DNA from: Pseudonocardia sp. CNS-139
GTDB lineage: Bacteria; Actinomycetota; Actinomycetes; Mycobacteriales; Pseudonocardiaceae
NCBI GenBank assembly: GCA_001942415.1
Contig: MKJX01000033.1
Location: 1 to 64,000 of the forward strand
Reading direction: 5' to 3'
DNA length: 64,000 nucleotides
The position numbers and the translations under genes were made by a program. The notes below the pieces were generated by a model. That model worked only from the letters and a program-made list of their open reading frames with translations, did no database searches and was not told where the DNA came from. Positions 9,506-17,811 of this stretch are shown here, piece by piece (the stretch's first letter is position 1; the number at the start of each line of letters is the position of its first letter).

Positions 9506-11177
9506 GTGGCGCTGCGCCCCGACCTGCGCGACGCGGCCATGCGCTGGATCGCCGACGACCCGGACCCGGTGACCCGCCAGGAGCTGCAGCGCGTGCTGGC
9601 CGGGGCCATGGTCGGCACCGCCGGGGCCGCCGAGGAGCTGGCCGACCGCATGTCCGGGCCGCTGCGGTTCGGCACGGCCGGGCTGCGCGGGCCGGTGCGC
9701 GCCGGGCCGTCCGGGATGAACGTCGCGGTCGTGCGCCGGGCGACGGCCGGGCTCGCGGCGTGGCTGGCCCGCGACGGCGCCCGCGGCACGATGCCCGATG
9801 GCGTGCAGGGCACGGTGCCCGATGGCGTGCAGGGCACGGTGCCCGATGGCATGCGGGGCACGGTTGTCGTCGGACGGGACGCGCGGCACGGCTCCGAGGC
9901 GTTCGCCGCGGCCGCGGCCGAGGTGCTGGCCGGCGCCGGGTTCCACGCGCTGATGCTGTCCGAGCCGCAGCCGACGCCCCTGCTGGCCTACGCCGTGCGG
10001 AACGTCGGGGCCGTCGCCGGGGTGCAGATCACGGCGTCGCACAACCCGCCGGCCGACAACGGGTACAAGGTCTACCTCGCCGACGGGGCCCAGCTCGCCC
10101 CGCCGTCCGACGCCGAGATCGAGGCGCGATCGCGGCCGCGCCGGCCGCCGTCGCCGTGCCGACCGCGAACCCGGCCGGCTGGGCCGAGGTCACCGAGCCC
10201 TACCTGGACCGCGTCGCCGTCCTCCCGCGCGGGCCGGCCCGGGGCCTGAAGGTGGCGCTCACGCCGCTGCACGGCGTCGGAGGTGCGATGGCGGTGCACG
10301 CGCTGCACCGGGCCGGGTTCACCGACGTGCACGTCGTCGCGACGCAGGCGGTGCCGGACCCGGACTTCCCGACCGTCGCCTTTCCGAACCCGGAGGAGCC
10401 CGGCGCCACCGACGCGCTGCTCGCGCTCGCCGCCGACGTCGGCGCCGACCTCGCGGTCGCGCTCGACCCGGACGCCGACCGGTGCGCGCTCGCCGTCCCG
10501 ACGCCGGACGGGTGGCGGATGCTCACCGGCGACGAGACCGGCGTGCTGCTCGGCGACCACCTGCTGCGCCACGGCGGGTACACCGACCCGCTCGTCGCGA
10601 CCACCGTCGTCTCGTCGTCGATGCTGCGGTCGGTCGCGGCGGCCTACGGGGCGCGCTACGCCGAGACGCTCACCGGGTTCAAGTGGATCGTCCGCGGCGG
10701 GCCGGGGCTGGTGTTCGGGTACGAGGAGGCGCTCGGCTACTGCGTCGACCCGGACGCCGTACGCGACAAGGACGGGATCGCCGCCGCGGTGCTGGCCGCC
10801 GACCTGGCGGCCGGGCTCAAGGCGGCCGGCGGTGGCCTGCCGACCGGCTCGACGAGCTCGCGCTCGCCCACGGCGTGCACCTCACCGAGGGCGTGTCGCT
10901 GCGGTTGGAACCGGCGGCGCGCGACGCGGCCGCCGCCCGGATCCGCAGCAGTCCTCCGGCGGGCTGGACGGTGGAGCTCCCCGCCCCCGACGTGCTGGTC
11001 CTGCGCCGGCCCGGGGAGCGGCTGGTGGTCCGGCCGAGCGGCACGGAACCCAAGCTCAAGGCGTACCTGGAGGTCGTGGAGCCGGTGGGGGACGAGGGCC
11101 TCGACGCGGCCCGCAAGACAGCCACCACCCGCCTGTCCACCCTGAGAACCGAAGCCCACACCCTCCTCACCCCCTAA
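9506..11177 (+). CDS. pmmB: Phosphohexomutase (phosphoglucomutase/phosphomannomutase, PmmB-like; two frame breaks)
   Basis: An alpha-D-phosphohexomutase of about 557 residues that interconverts sugar 1- and 6-phosphates and may also act on pentose phosphates, as some family members do. Domain signatures run in order: [11 protein letters not shown] at the N-terminus, [16 protein letters not shown] with the phosphorylated Ser, [13 protein letters not shown] (Mg loop), [14 protein letters not shown] (sugar loop) and [16 protein letters not shown] (phosphate loop). Two frame shifts, near 10127 and 10845, each fit one missing base. A tandem 8-residue repeat (9785-9856) is inserted before [10 protein letters not shown]. 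The start is GTG 9506, three bases after the phosphorylase stop. The DUF559 element begins six bases past the stop. Confidence 0.9.
9785..9856 (+). repeat. 24-bp tandem repeat inside the phosphohexomutase
   Basis: Three 24-bp units encode [16 protein letters not shown] and GTVPDGMR, and a fourth partial unit runs into the conserved strand (GTVVVGRD). Units start at 9785, 9809 and 9833 and differ at only a few bases. The repeat keeps the frame and lengthens a surface loop before the domain I strand. Confidence 0.9.
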
Positions 11178-11182
11178 CCACC

Positions 11183-11237
11183 CCCGCGAGTCGCCGAAAA
11201 AGTGCGCGCGAGTCGCTGGATTAGTGCGCGCGAGTTG
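11183..11237 (+). repeat. Left arm of the DUF559 inverted repeat (22-bp units)
   Basis: It contains two full 22-bp units that start CGCGAGTCGC and end GTGCG, with an A-rich (GAAAAA) or ATTA centre, then a third partial unit CGCGAGTTG. These AT-containing centres stand out in the GC-rich background. Confidence 0.85.
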
Positions 11238-11328
11238 TGACGACGGGAGTTGTCCACATCGTGGGTGGGCTGTCCCCAGTTCCGCGGTTCCCCCGGACGA
11301 CCTATCCGGCCCGCCGCATCCTGGCCGC

Positions 11329-12282
11329 ATGGAAGCGATCACCGGCCTCCTGCACGGGGCCATCTCGCGCAAGTCCGCCATCGCGACTCTCGGCGTGCAG
11401 GAGGTGCGGCGGCGCTACGAGTCGGGGGAGTGGATCGTGCCGTGGGCGGGTGCGTTCGTGGAGGCCCCCCGGGCGACCGATCCCCATGCGCTCGCGACCG
11501 CCGCGCTCGTGGTGGCCCGGCCGGGATCCGCGCTGGCCGGGCCTTCGGCCGCGTTCCTCCACGGCTGCCGCGGCGTTGACCCGCTTCCCGTGCACGTGGT
11601 CGTCCCGTACGGCCGGCCCGTGCGGTCCCGGCCGGGTCTCGTCGTGCACAACGCCCGTCCGTTCGACGCCGACCTCGACGAGCGCGACGGGCTGCCCGTG
11701 CTCTGCCTCGGCCGGGTGGTCGCCGACGTGCTGTGCCGCGGTCGTCCCACCGACGCGCTCGCGCTCGCCGACGAGGCGCTGGCGCTGCAGGAGCCCAGCC
11801 GCCGCGACGGCTTCAGGGCGGACGTCGCCGACCGGATAGCGCGGCGCAGCGACCCGCGCGGCACCCGGCGCGGCCTGGCTCTGCTCACGGTTGCGACGGG
11901 CCTGGCCGCCTCACCCGCGGAGAGTTGGTTCCTCTACCGCATCGTGGACGCCGGGTTCCCGGCCCCGGAGGTCAACTGGTCGCTGCGCGACCCTGACGGG
12001 CGCGAGGTCCACCGGCTCGACTACGCGTGGCCGGACCTGCGCATCGCGGTCGAGTACAACGGCTACGCGTTCCACGTCGGACGGGAGGAACGGGATCACG
12101 CACGTGCGGAGGACCTCCGGCGGCGCGGATGGATCGTGATCACTGTGGAGGCCGACGACCTCGCCCGCCCGGACCGGTTCGAGAGAGCGCTCGCCGAGGC
12201 GTTCCTCTGCCGCGGCGTCGACCTCCGGAAGCGGACGTCGCGCGTGCTCCAGGGGCGCCGGCATCGGGAGCGTCCGGCGTAG
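11329..12282 (+). CDS. DUF559 (Vsr-like endonuclease fold) protein with AbiEi-like N-terminus
   Basis: A protein of about 317 residues. The C-terminal 110 residues carry the DUF559 pattern, related to very-short-patch-repair and other PD-(D/E)xK nucleases: ESWFLYRIVDAGFPAPEVNW, HRLDYAWPDLRIAVEYNGYA, then HARAEDLRRRGWIVITVEAD; the acidic D and E-Y-N-G are the likely catalytic set. The N-terminal 150 residues resemble the winged-helix and linker region of type IV AbiEi antitoxin-like proteins (VRRRYESGEWIVPWAGAFVE, then LAGPSAAFLHG). The ATG at 11329 fits this domain start; a longer GTG/ATG extension runs into the left repeat. Such proteins are widespread in actinobacteria and uncharacterised as far as I know. 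The flanking inverted repeats suggest it may recognise them. Confidence 0.75.
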   Translation: MEAITGLLHGAISRKSAIATLGVQEVRRRYESGEWIVPWAGAFVEAPRATDPHALATAALVVARPGSALAGPSAAFLHGCRGVDPLPVHVVVPYGRPVRSRPGLVVHNARPFDADLDERDGLPVLCLGRVVADVLCRGRPTDALALADEALALQEPSRRDGFRADVADRIARRSDPRGTRRGLALLTVATGLAASPAESWFLYRIVDAGFPAPEVNWSLRDPDGREVHRLDYAWPDLRIAVEYNGYAFHVGREERDHARAEDLRRRGWIVITVEADDLARPDRFERALAEAFLCRGVDLRKRTSRVLQGRRHRERPA

Positions 12283-12286
12283 TGCG

Positions 12287-12341
12287 CAACTCGCGCACAC
12301 TTTTCCAGCGACTCGCGCGCAGTTTTTCGGCGACTCGCGGG
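12287..12341 (-). repeat. Right arm of the DUF559 inverted repeat
   Basis: Reverse complement of the left arm with four mismatches. It begins five bases after the gene stop codon (TAG 12280-12282) and ends nine bases before the stop of the next, convergent gene. Confidence 0.85.
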
Positions 12342-12349
12342 TGGGTGGG

Positions 12350-12805
12350 TCAGAGGGACTTGCGGCTGGGGCGGGTGCGGAGGGCGGAGGTGTAGTCGTC
12401 GGGGGCGCCGGCCTGCTCCGCCGCGTCGGCGATCACGCCGAGGTACCGGGCGCTGGGCAACCCGCCCTCGTACGCGTCCAGGACGTAGACCCACGCCAGC
12501 ACGTCGCCGTCGAGGGTGTGCACCCGCAGCCGCAGCTTCTTGTGCAGCCCCAGCTCGCCGCCCTCCCAGCGGTCGAGCTGCGGCGCGTCCAGCACGGAGA
12601 CGTCGTAGAGCACGACGAACACCTGCGACTGGGGGTCCTCGACCACGGTGGAGAGCGCGCCCTCCCACCCGTAGTCCTCGCCGCCGAACGTCAGACGCCA
12701 GCCCATGAGCCACCCCGTGCCGATCATCGGCGAGTGCGGGGCCCGCTCCTTCATCTGGCCGGGATCCATGTTCGACCCGTAGGCGGCGTACAGCGGCACC
12801 GCCAC
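12350..12805 (-). CDS. Gamma-glutamylcyclotransferase-like protein
   Basis: A 151-residue protein of the GGCT/AIG2 fold, whose characterised members release 5-oxoproline from gamma-glutamyl amines. The nucleotide-like loop YAAYGSNMDPGQM and the following GWRLTFGGEDYGWEGALSTV region with an acidic residue match the family. The start is taken as GTG 12805 (MAVPLYAAYGSN), because the fold begins at once; longer frames are low-complexity. A gene of this kind (Rv3304) also lies beside lpdA in M. tuberculosis. The substrate is not established. It diverges from lpdA across 66 bases. Confidence 0.82.
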   Translation of the reverse strand: MAVPLYAAYGSNMDPGQMKERAPHSPMIGTGWLMGWRLTFGGEDYGWEGALSTVVEDPQSQVFVVLYDVSVLDAPQLDRWEGGELGLHKKLRLRVHTLDGDVLAWVYVLDAYEGGLPSARYLGVIADAAEQAGAPDDYTSALRTRPSRKSL

Positions 12806-12871
12806 AGAGTAGAGCGGTCTCCGGCGCGTACCGTGCTGGGGGAACCGGACGAAGCGCGGAGGAGCACCCAC

Positions 12872-14273
12872 TTGACCCGGATCGTGATCATGGGCGGGGG
12901 CCCCGCGGGGTACGAGGCGGCGCTGGTCGCGGCCCAGCACGGCAGTGACGTCACCGTGGTCGAGCGCGACGGGATGGGCGGTGCGTGTGTGCTGGACGAC
13001 TGCGTTCCGTCGAAGACGTTCATCTCCTCGGCCGGGGTCCGGGTCGAGATGCACCGGGCGCTGACCTGGGTGTGACGGCCGACCAGAAGGCGATCGGCGT
13101 CGATCTGCCCACGGTGCACGCCCGGGTGAAGGGGCTGGCGCTGGCTCAGTCGGCGGATGTCCGGGCGCGGGTGGAGCGGGAGGGGGTGCGGATCGTGCGG
13201 GGCACGGCCGCGTTCACCGATGAGCCCTCGGCGCGCGCGCGCACCTGGTGGAGGTCCGCCTGCAGGACGGCTCCCGGGAGGAGCTGCCGGCCGATGTCGT
13301 GCTGGTCGCGACCGGCGCCACGCCGCGGGTGCTGCCCGACGCCGTCCCGGACGGGGAGCGCATCCTGACCTGGCGGCAGCTGTATGACCTGCAGGAGCTG
13401 CCCGAGCATCTGGTCGTGGTGGGTTCGGGGGTGACGGGCGCGGAGTTCGTCTCGGCGTACGTCGAGATGGGCGCGCAGGTCACGCTCGTGTCCAGCCGTG
13501 ACCGCGTGCTGCCCGGTGAGGACGCGGACGCGGCCGCGGTGTTGCAGGACGTGTTCGCCGAGCGCGGTGTGCGGATCCTGTCGCAGGCCCGCGCGGACTC
13601 GGTGGAGCGTGATGGTGACGGGGTGCTCGTCACGCTGGCCGACGGCCGCACGGTGAGCGGGTCGCACGCGTTGATGACGGTCGGCTCGGTGCCCAACACC
13701 ACCGGTATCGGGCTGGAGAAGATCGGTGTCGAGACCGGTCGCGGCGGGTTCATCCCGGTCGACCGGGTCTCGCGGACGTCGGTGCCGGGTGTCTACGCGG
13801 CGGGTGACTGCACGGGTGTGCTGATGCTGGCGTCGGTGGCGGCGATGCAGGGCCGGATCGCGATGTGGCACGCGTTGGGCGAGGGTGTGGCGCCGATCAA
13901 GCTGAAGACGGTGGCGGCGGCGGTGTTCACCCGGCCGGAGATCGCGACGGTCGGGATCAGCCAGCGCGCGATCGACGCGGGTGAGGTGCCGGCCCGCACG
14001 ATCATGCTGCCGCTCTCGACGAACCCGCGGGCGAAGATGCAGGGGCTGCGCCGCGGGTTCGTGAAGCTGTTCTGCCGCCCGGCCACGGGTGTGGTGGTCG
14101 GCGGGGTGGTGGTGGCGCCGGTGGCCAGTGAGCTGATCCTGCCGATCGCGCTCGCCGTGCAGAACGGGCTGACGGTGGCCGATCTGGCGCACACGTTCTC
14201 GGTCTACCCGTCGCTGTCGGGGTCGATCACCGAGGCGGGTCGCCAGCTGATGCGCCACGGAGATCTCGACTGA
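12872..14273 (+). CDS. lpdA: NAD(P)H:quinone dehydrogenase of the LpdA type (two frame breaks)
   Basis: A flavoprotein of about 467 residues in the pyridine-nucleotide disulfide reductase family. It shows the FAD loop IVIMGGGPAGYEAALVAAQ, GGACVLDDCVPSKTFI with a C-x4-C pair, NAD loop VVVGSGVTGAEFVSAYVEMG, and GVYAAGDCTGVLMLASVAA. The C-terminal His-Glu dyad of true lipoamide dehydrogenases is absent: the usual H-P-T-x-x-E is replaced by VYPSLSGSITEAG. That fits M. tuberculosis LpdA (Rv3303c), a quinone reductase and not a lipoamide dehydrogenase. Start TTG 12872 is set by GGAGGAG at 12858-12864. Frame changes near 13066 and 13238 each fit one missing base. Confidence 0.9.
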
Positions 14274-14535
14274 CCTGCCCCACCAGCCCGGCCACCGAGG
14301 CGAGGTTGACCGTCCAGCCGACGCCGAAGACGTGCGGCACCAGCAGCGCCGGGTTGTCCGGCGCCCACATGCGCGACAGCACCTTGTCGACGGTCGGTGC
14401 ACGGAAGTCGTAGGGCACGCCGGCCACCTGCCCGTGCCACGTCCGTTCGGCGGGCGGTTTGCGCAGTTCGGAGGCCACGGCCGCACCGGCGAGCGCCGCC
14501 GCGGCCACGGACAGGAGACGGCCGATCCGGGTCAT
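14227..14535 (-). CDS. DUF5808-type membrane-associated small protein
   Basis: A 102-residue protein with an N-terminal hydrophobic helix (MTRIGRLLSVAAAALAGAAV) and the domain APTVDKVLSRMWAPDNPALL, then PHVFGVGWTVNLASVAGLVG, characteristic of the actinobacterial DUF5808 family. The tail overlaps the 3-prime end of lpdA by 47 bases on the opposite strand. The ATG at 14535 is preferred over one 15 codons upstream because it begins the hydrophobic segment. Function unknown. Confidence 0.75.
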   Translation of the reverse strand: MTRIGRLLSVAAAALAGAAVASELRKPPAERTWHGQVAGVPYDFRAPTVDKVLSRMWAPDNPALLVPHVFGVGWTVNLASVAGLVGQVSRDLRGASAGDPPR

Positions 14536-14621
14536 GGCCGCGACGGTACGCGCCGATCCCGGGGTGCGGCTCCGGGTCATCCCCGATGGTCGCGGCGGCC
14601 CGCGGCCGGAGCATCGGAGCC

Positions 14622-14981
14622 ATGACCACTCTGCCTGCCACCACCCGCATTCCCGTCGGGCCGGTGCTGCTCGCCGGGCTCGGCGCGCAGCTCGTGGACG
14701 ACGCCCTGTTCTTCGTGGTGCCGCCGTTCGCGGTGGCCGCGCCGTTCGCCGGGCTCGTCGCGATCCTGCTGACGGCCGCCGCGGCCCGCTACGTCTCGCG
14801 CGACCGCACCGGCGCCGCCATCGCCCGCACCGGCCTCGCGGTCGGCGGCACGTCCGCCGCCATCGGCCTGCTCGTCGGCGGCCTCGGCTTCGTGCCGGTG
14901 CTGCTCGCCGTGCTGACGGTGGTGGCCGGCGTCGCCGGTGCCGTCGTCGGGCGCGGTGTGCCCGCCGGGCGCACCGAGTAG
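14622..14981 (+). CDS. Small four-helix membrane protein, unknown function
   Basis: A 119-residue hydrophobic protein starting MTTLPATTRIPVGPVLLAGL with about four membrane segments (FFVVPPFAVAAPFAGLVAIL; GLAVGGTSAAIGLLVGGLGF; VLLAVLTVVAGVAGAVVG). GGAG lies just before the ATG. It diverges from the DUF5808 gene and converges on EspG, ending four bases before it. I recognise no family. Confidence 0.65.
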   Translation: MTTLPATTRIPVGPVLLAGLGAQLVDDALFFVVPPFAVAAPFAGLVAILLTAAAARYVSRDRTGAAIARTGLAVGGTSAAIGLLVGGLGFVPVLLAVLTVVAGVAGAVVGRGVPAGRTE

Positions 14982-14985
14982 CCGC

Positions 14986-15807
14986 TCAGCCGAGCGCGGC
15001 CGCGCCGAGCAGCCCGTCCATCCGCTGCCGCAGGCCGGCGTCGTCGACGGAGGCGAGGGTGCTCCACGCGACGCCGTCCGCGTCGGTGGCGCGGGTGTGC
15101 AGGAGCCGTCCGTGACGGCCGTCGAGCACGCCGAACCCGCCGCCGGAGCGGTGCAGAACGCCCCAGCGGTCCGCGGCGAGCGCCACGACCCGGGCGGTGC
15201 CGCGCCCGCCCGTCAGCATGCGGTCGAGCAGCCCGGCCTCGCCGGGCGGCAGGCCGCGTCCGGTGAGCACGGCCCGGCGGTGCGCGGGCGGGGCGGCCAG
15301 TGCCGCGGCCAGCGCGTCGGCCGGCACCGTGCACGTCCGCCCGATGGCGGGCCGAGCCGGCGGGAACGCCGTGAGCAGCCCGGACGGCAGCGACGTGCAG
15401 GGCGTGAGCGCCACCGTCGCGTCCTGCCGGACGGCGACCGCGCCGGCCCCCGGCCGCCCGGCGGCGACGGCCCGGACCCGGTGGCCCCACACGGCCCGCA
15501 GCTCCAGCTGACGGAGCGGCCGGGCGAGCAGGTGCAGCAGCCGCGTGAGCTCGGGGTCGGGCCCGGCCGGCCCGGCGAGCCCGCGCTCCCGCAGCGCCTG
15601 CCAGCCGGCCGCGGCCACCGAGCGGCGCGCCAGCTCGGTGCGGCTCGGCGACTCCAGCCGCAGGACCACCGGCGTCGGCCCGAGCCCGAGCCGCTCCCAC
15701 AGGACGTCGAACTCGACGGCGGTGAGCACGCGCCGGGGGACGTCCGGCGGCGGCTCAACGCGTCGGTGATCGAGATGATGATCGAGATCGAAGGCCCGTT
15801 CGGCCAC
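14986..15807 (-). CDS. EspG-family ESX secretion-associated protein
   Basis: About 273 residues. The segment LTAVEFDVLWERLGLGPTPV, VLRLESPSRTELARRSVAAA and the C-terminal DRMLTGGRGTARVVALAADR match the EspG fold, which in mycobacteria is the cytosolic chaperone of ESX-secreted PE/PPE-type substrates. Non-mycobacterial actinomycetes carry EspG genes whose clients are not defined. The start is GTG 15807, fixed by GGGGAGGA six bases upstream; it gives an unusual DLDHHLDHRR leader. No other ESX gene is in the window, so its role here is open. It diverges from the FHA-ABC gene with only about 20 bases between starts. Confidence 0.8.
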   Translation of the reverse strand: MAERAFDLDHHLDHRRVEPPPDVPRRVLTAVEFDVLWERLGLGPTPVVLRLESPSRTELARRSVAAAGWQALRERGLAGPAGPDPELTRLLHLLARPLRQLELRAVWGHRVRAVAAGRPGAGAVAVRQDATVALTPCTSLPSGLLTAFPPARPAIGRTCTVPADALAAALAAPPAHRRAVLTGRGLPPGEAGLLDRMLTGGRGTARVVALAADRWGVLHRSGGGFGVLDGRHGRLLHTRATDADGVAWSTLASVDDAGLRQRMDGLLGAAALG

Positions 15808-15826
15808 GGCGTTCCTCCCCGGCGCG

Positions 15827-17811
15827 GTGCGGGGCCACGCTAGGTCGCACCCCGTCGGGACGGCGGCGGTCGTGATCGGCCGCGACCCGGGTGCGGACGT
15901 CGTGCTCACCGACCCGCTCGTCTCCCGCCACCACGCCGAGCTGCGCCAGGCCGGGACGCAGTGGCGGATCGTCGACCTGGGCAGCTGGAACGGCACGTTC
16001 GTGAACGGGCGCCGGGTCACCGAGGCCCCGATCGGCGCGGGCGACATCGTCGGCATCGGCCACGCGCTGCTGCACCTGGAGGGCGGCACGCTCGTCGAGT
16101 ACACCGACGAGGGCGACATCTCGTTCGAGGCCGACGACCTGGTCGTCACGCGGTCGGGACGGCGGCTGCTCGACGGCGTCGGGTTCGCGCTGCCCCGGCG
16201 CAGCCTGCTGGCCGTCGTGGGGCCGAGCGGGGCGGGCAAGTCCACGCTGCTCGGCGCGCTGACCGGGCAGCGCCCGGCCGACTCCGGCGAGGTCCGCTAC
16301 GCCGGCCGTGACCTGTACGCGTCCTACGACGAGCTGCGCCAGCGCATCGGCCTCGTCCCGCAGGACGACATCCTGCACCCGCAGCTCACCGTGCGCCGCG
16401 CCCTGCGCTACGCCGCCGAGCTGCGCTTCCCCGCCGACACCCCGGCGGCCGAGCGCAACGCGCGCGTCGAGGAGGTGATCGGCGAGCTGGGCCTCACCGG
16501 CCAGGCCAAGCAGCGGATCAGCACGCTGTCCGGCGGGCAGCGCAAGCGCACCAGCGTCGCGCTGGAGCTGCTCACCCGCCCGTCGCTGCTCTTCCTCGAC
16601 GAGCCGACGTCCGGGCTCGACCCGGGCATGGACAAGTCCGTGATGCAGACGCTGCGCGACCTCGCCGACGACGGGCGCACGGTGGTGGTCGTCACGCACT
16701 CCCCCGCGCAGCTGGACCTGTGCGACCGGCTGCTCGTGCTCGCGTCCGGCGGCAAGCTCGCCTACTTCGGCCCGCCCGGCGAGGCGCTGGCGTACTTCGG
16801 CCAGCGCGACTTCGCCGACATGTTCCTGCTGCTCGACCGCTCCCGCGACGTCGACTGGACGGCCCGGTTCCGGGCGTCCCCGGAGTACGCCAGGTACGGC
16901 ACCCCGCCCGCCGCGGCCCGCCCGCGCCCGCGGCCCGCGCGGTGCCGGAGGCGCAGCCGCGCCAGCAGCCGGCGCTGCGCCAGTTCGCCGTGCTCGCCCG
17001 CCGCTACCTCGCGGTGATCGCGGCCGACCGCACGTTCGCGCTCTCCCTCGTCGCGCTGCCGCTGGTCTTCGCCCTGATCGCGCAGCTGCTCCCGAGCGAC
17101 TACGGGCTCTCGTGGCTGCGCTGGGTCGCCAGCGGCTTCGACGCCAACGGCGACAACGCGCGGCTGATGCTCGTGCTCGTGCTGGGGTGCGCGTTCATCG
17201 GGTCGATCGGGGCGGTCCGCGAGCTGGTCAAGGAACGGTCGATCGTCCAGCGGGAGCAGGCCATCGGGCTCTCCCTCGGCGCCTACCTGTCGTCGAAGCT
17301 CGTGGTGCTGGGCCTGATCACGAGCGTGCAGGCGGTGATCCTCGCCGTGGCCGGGCTCTGGGGGAAGGAACCGCCGGACGCGCCGCTGGTGTTCGACGAC
17401 GGCGTCGTCGAGATCACCGTCGCGCTGGTCGCGGTCGCGCTGGCGGCGATGGTGCAGGGCCTGCTGATCTCCGCGCTCATCGCCAACGCCGACCGCGGCA
17501 TGCCGATCCTCGCCGTGATCCTGCTGCTGCAGGTGCCCCTGTGCGGGATGGTCATGCCGCTGCACGGGCAGCCGCCGCTGGAGCAGGTCGCCTGGCTGGT
17601 GCCGTCGCGGTGGGGCTTCGCGATGACCGTCGCGACCACCGCCTACCGCCAGACCCCCGGCAACCCCGACCCCGACCTCGACCCGCTCTGGACGGCCGAG
17701 GCCGGCCAGTGGGCGTTCGACCTCGCCGTGCTCCTGCTGCTGACCGTCGCCGTGACCGCGGTGATCTGGCTGGTCCTGCGCCGCGGGGCCCACCCCCGGA
17801 AGGGCCGGTGA
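15827..17811 (+). CDS. FHA-domain ABC transporter, ATPase fused to permease (one frame break)
   Basis: About 661 residues. An N-terminal FHA domain (VVIGRDPGADVVLTDPLVSR, HHAELR, LGSWNGTFVNGRRV) binds phosphothreonine. An ABC ATPase follows, with Walker A VVGPSGAGKSTLLGAL, signature STLSGGQRKRTSVALE and Walker B LLFLDEPTSGLDPGM, then an ABC-2 permease with about six helices (FALSLVALPLVFALIAQLL through VAVTAVIWLVLRR). The frame changes near 16930, consistent with one missing base in the GC-rich linker. The FHA lacks its usual first strand and the start lies 20 bases from the divergent espG start, so the true N-terminus may be longer or damaged. FHA-ABC proteins are typical targets of Ser/Thr kinases. 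It is coupled by GTGA overlap to the RHS gene, perhaps exporting a related factor. Confidence 0.85.

Larger units (their letters stand above)
11183..12341. mobile_element. Putative 1.16-kb element: DUF559 gene between 55-bp inverted repeats
   Basis: A single gene (11329-12282) is bracketed by 55-bp inverted repeats at 11183-11237 and 12287-12341 that agree at 51 of 55 positions. The left arm begins six bases after the phosphohexomutase stop and the right arm ends nine bases before the stop of the convergent gamma-glutamylcyclotransferase, so the unit fills a convergent intergenic gap exactly. Each arm is itself built of 22-bp direct repeats. No target duplication is evident and no transposase is present. 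Calling it mobile is inference from this architecture; the arms might instead be terminators or operators peculiar to this gene. Confidence 0.5.

Noticed and set aside
8710-11145. One 811-codon frame covering the phosphorylase and phosphohexomutase
   Set aside because: It joins the N-terminus of one enzyme to the middle of the other through nonsense; family motifs place two genes with frame breaks.
11183-12341. The 22-bp units around the DUF559 gene as a CRISPR array
   Set aside because: The units are adjacent without spacers and occur as two inverted groups around a gene, unlike CRISPR repeats.
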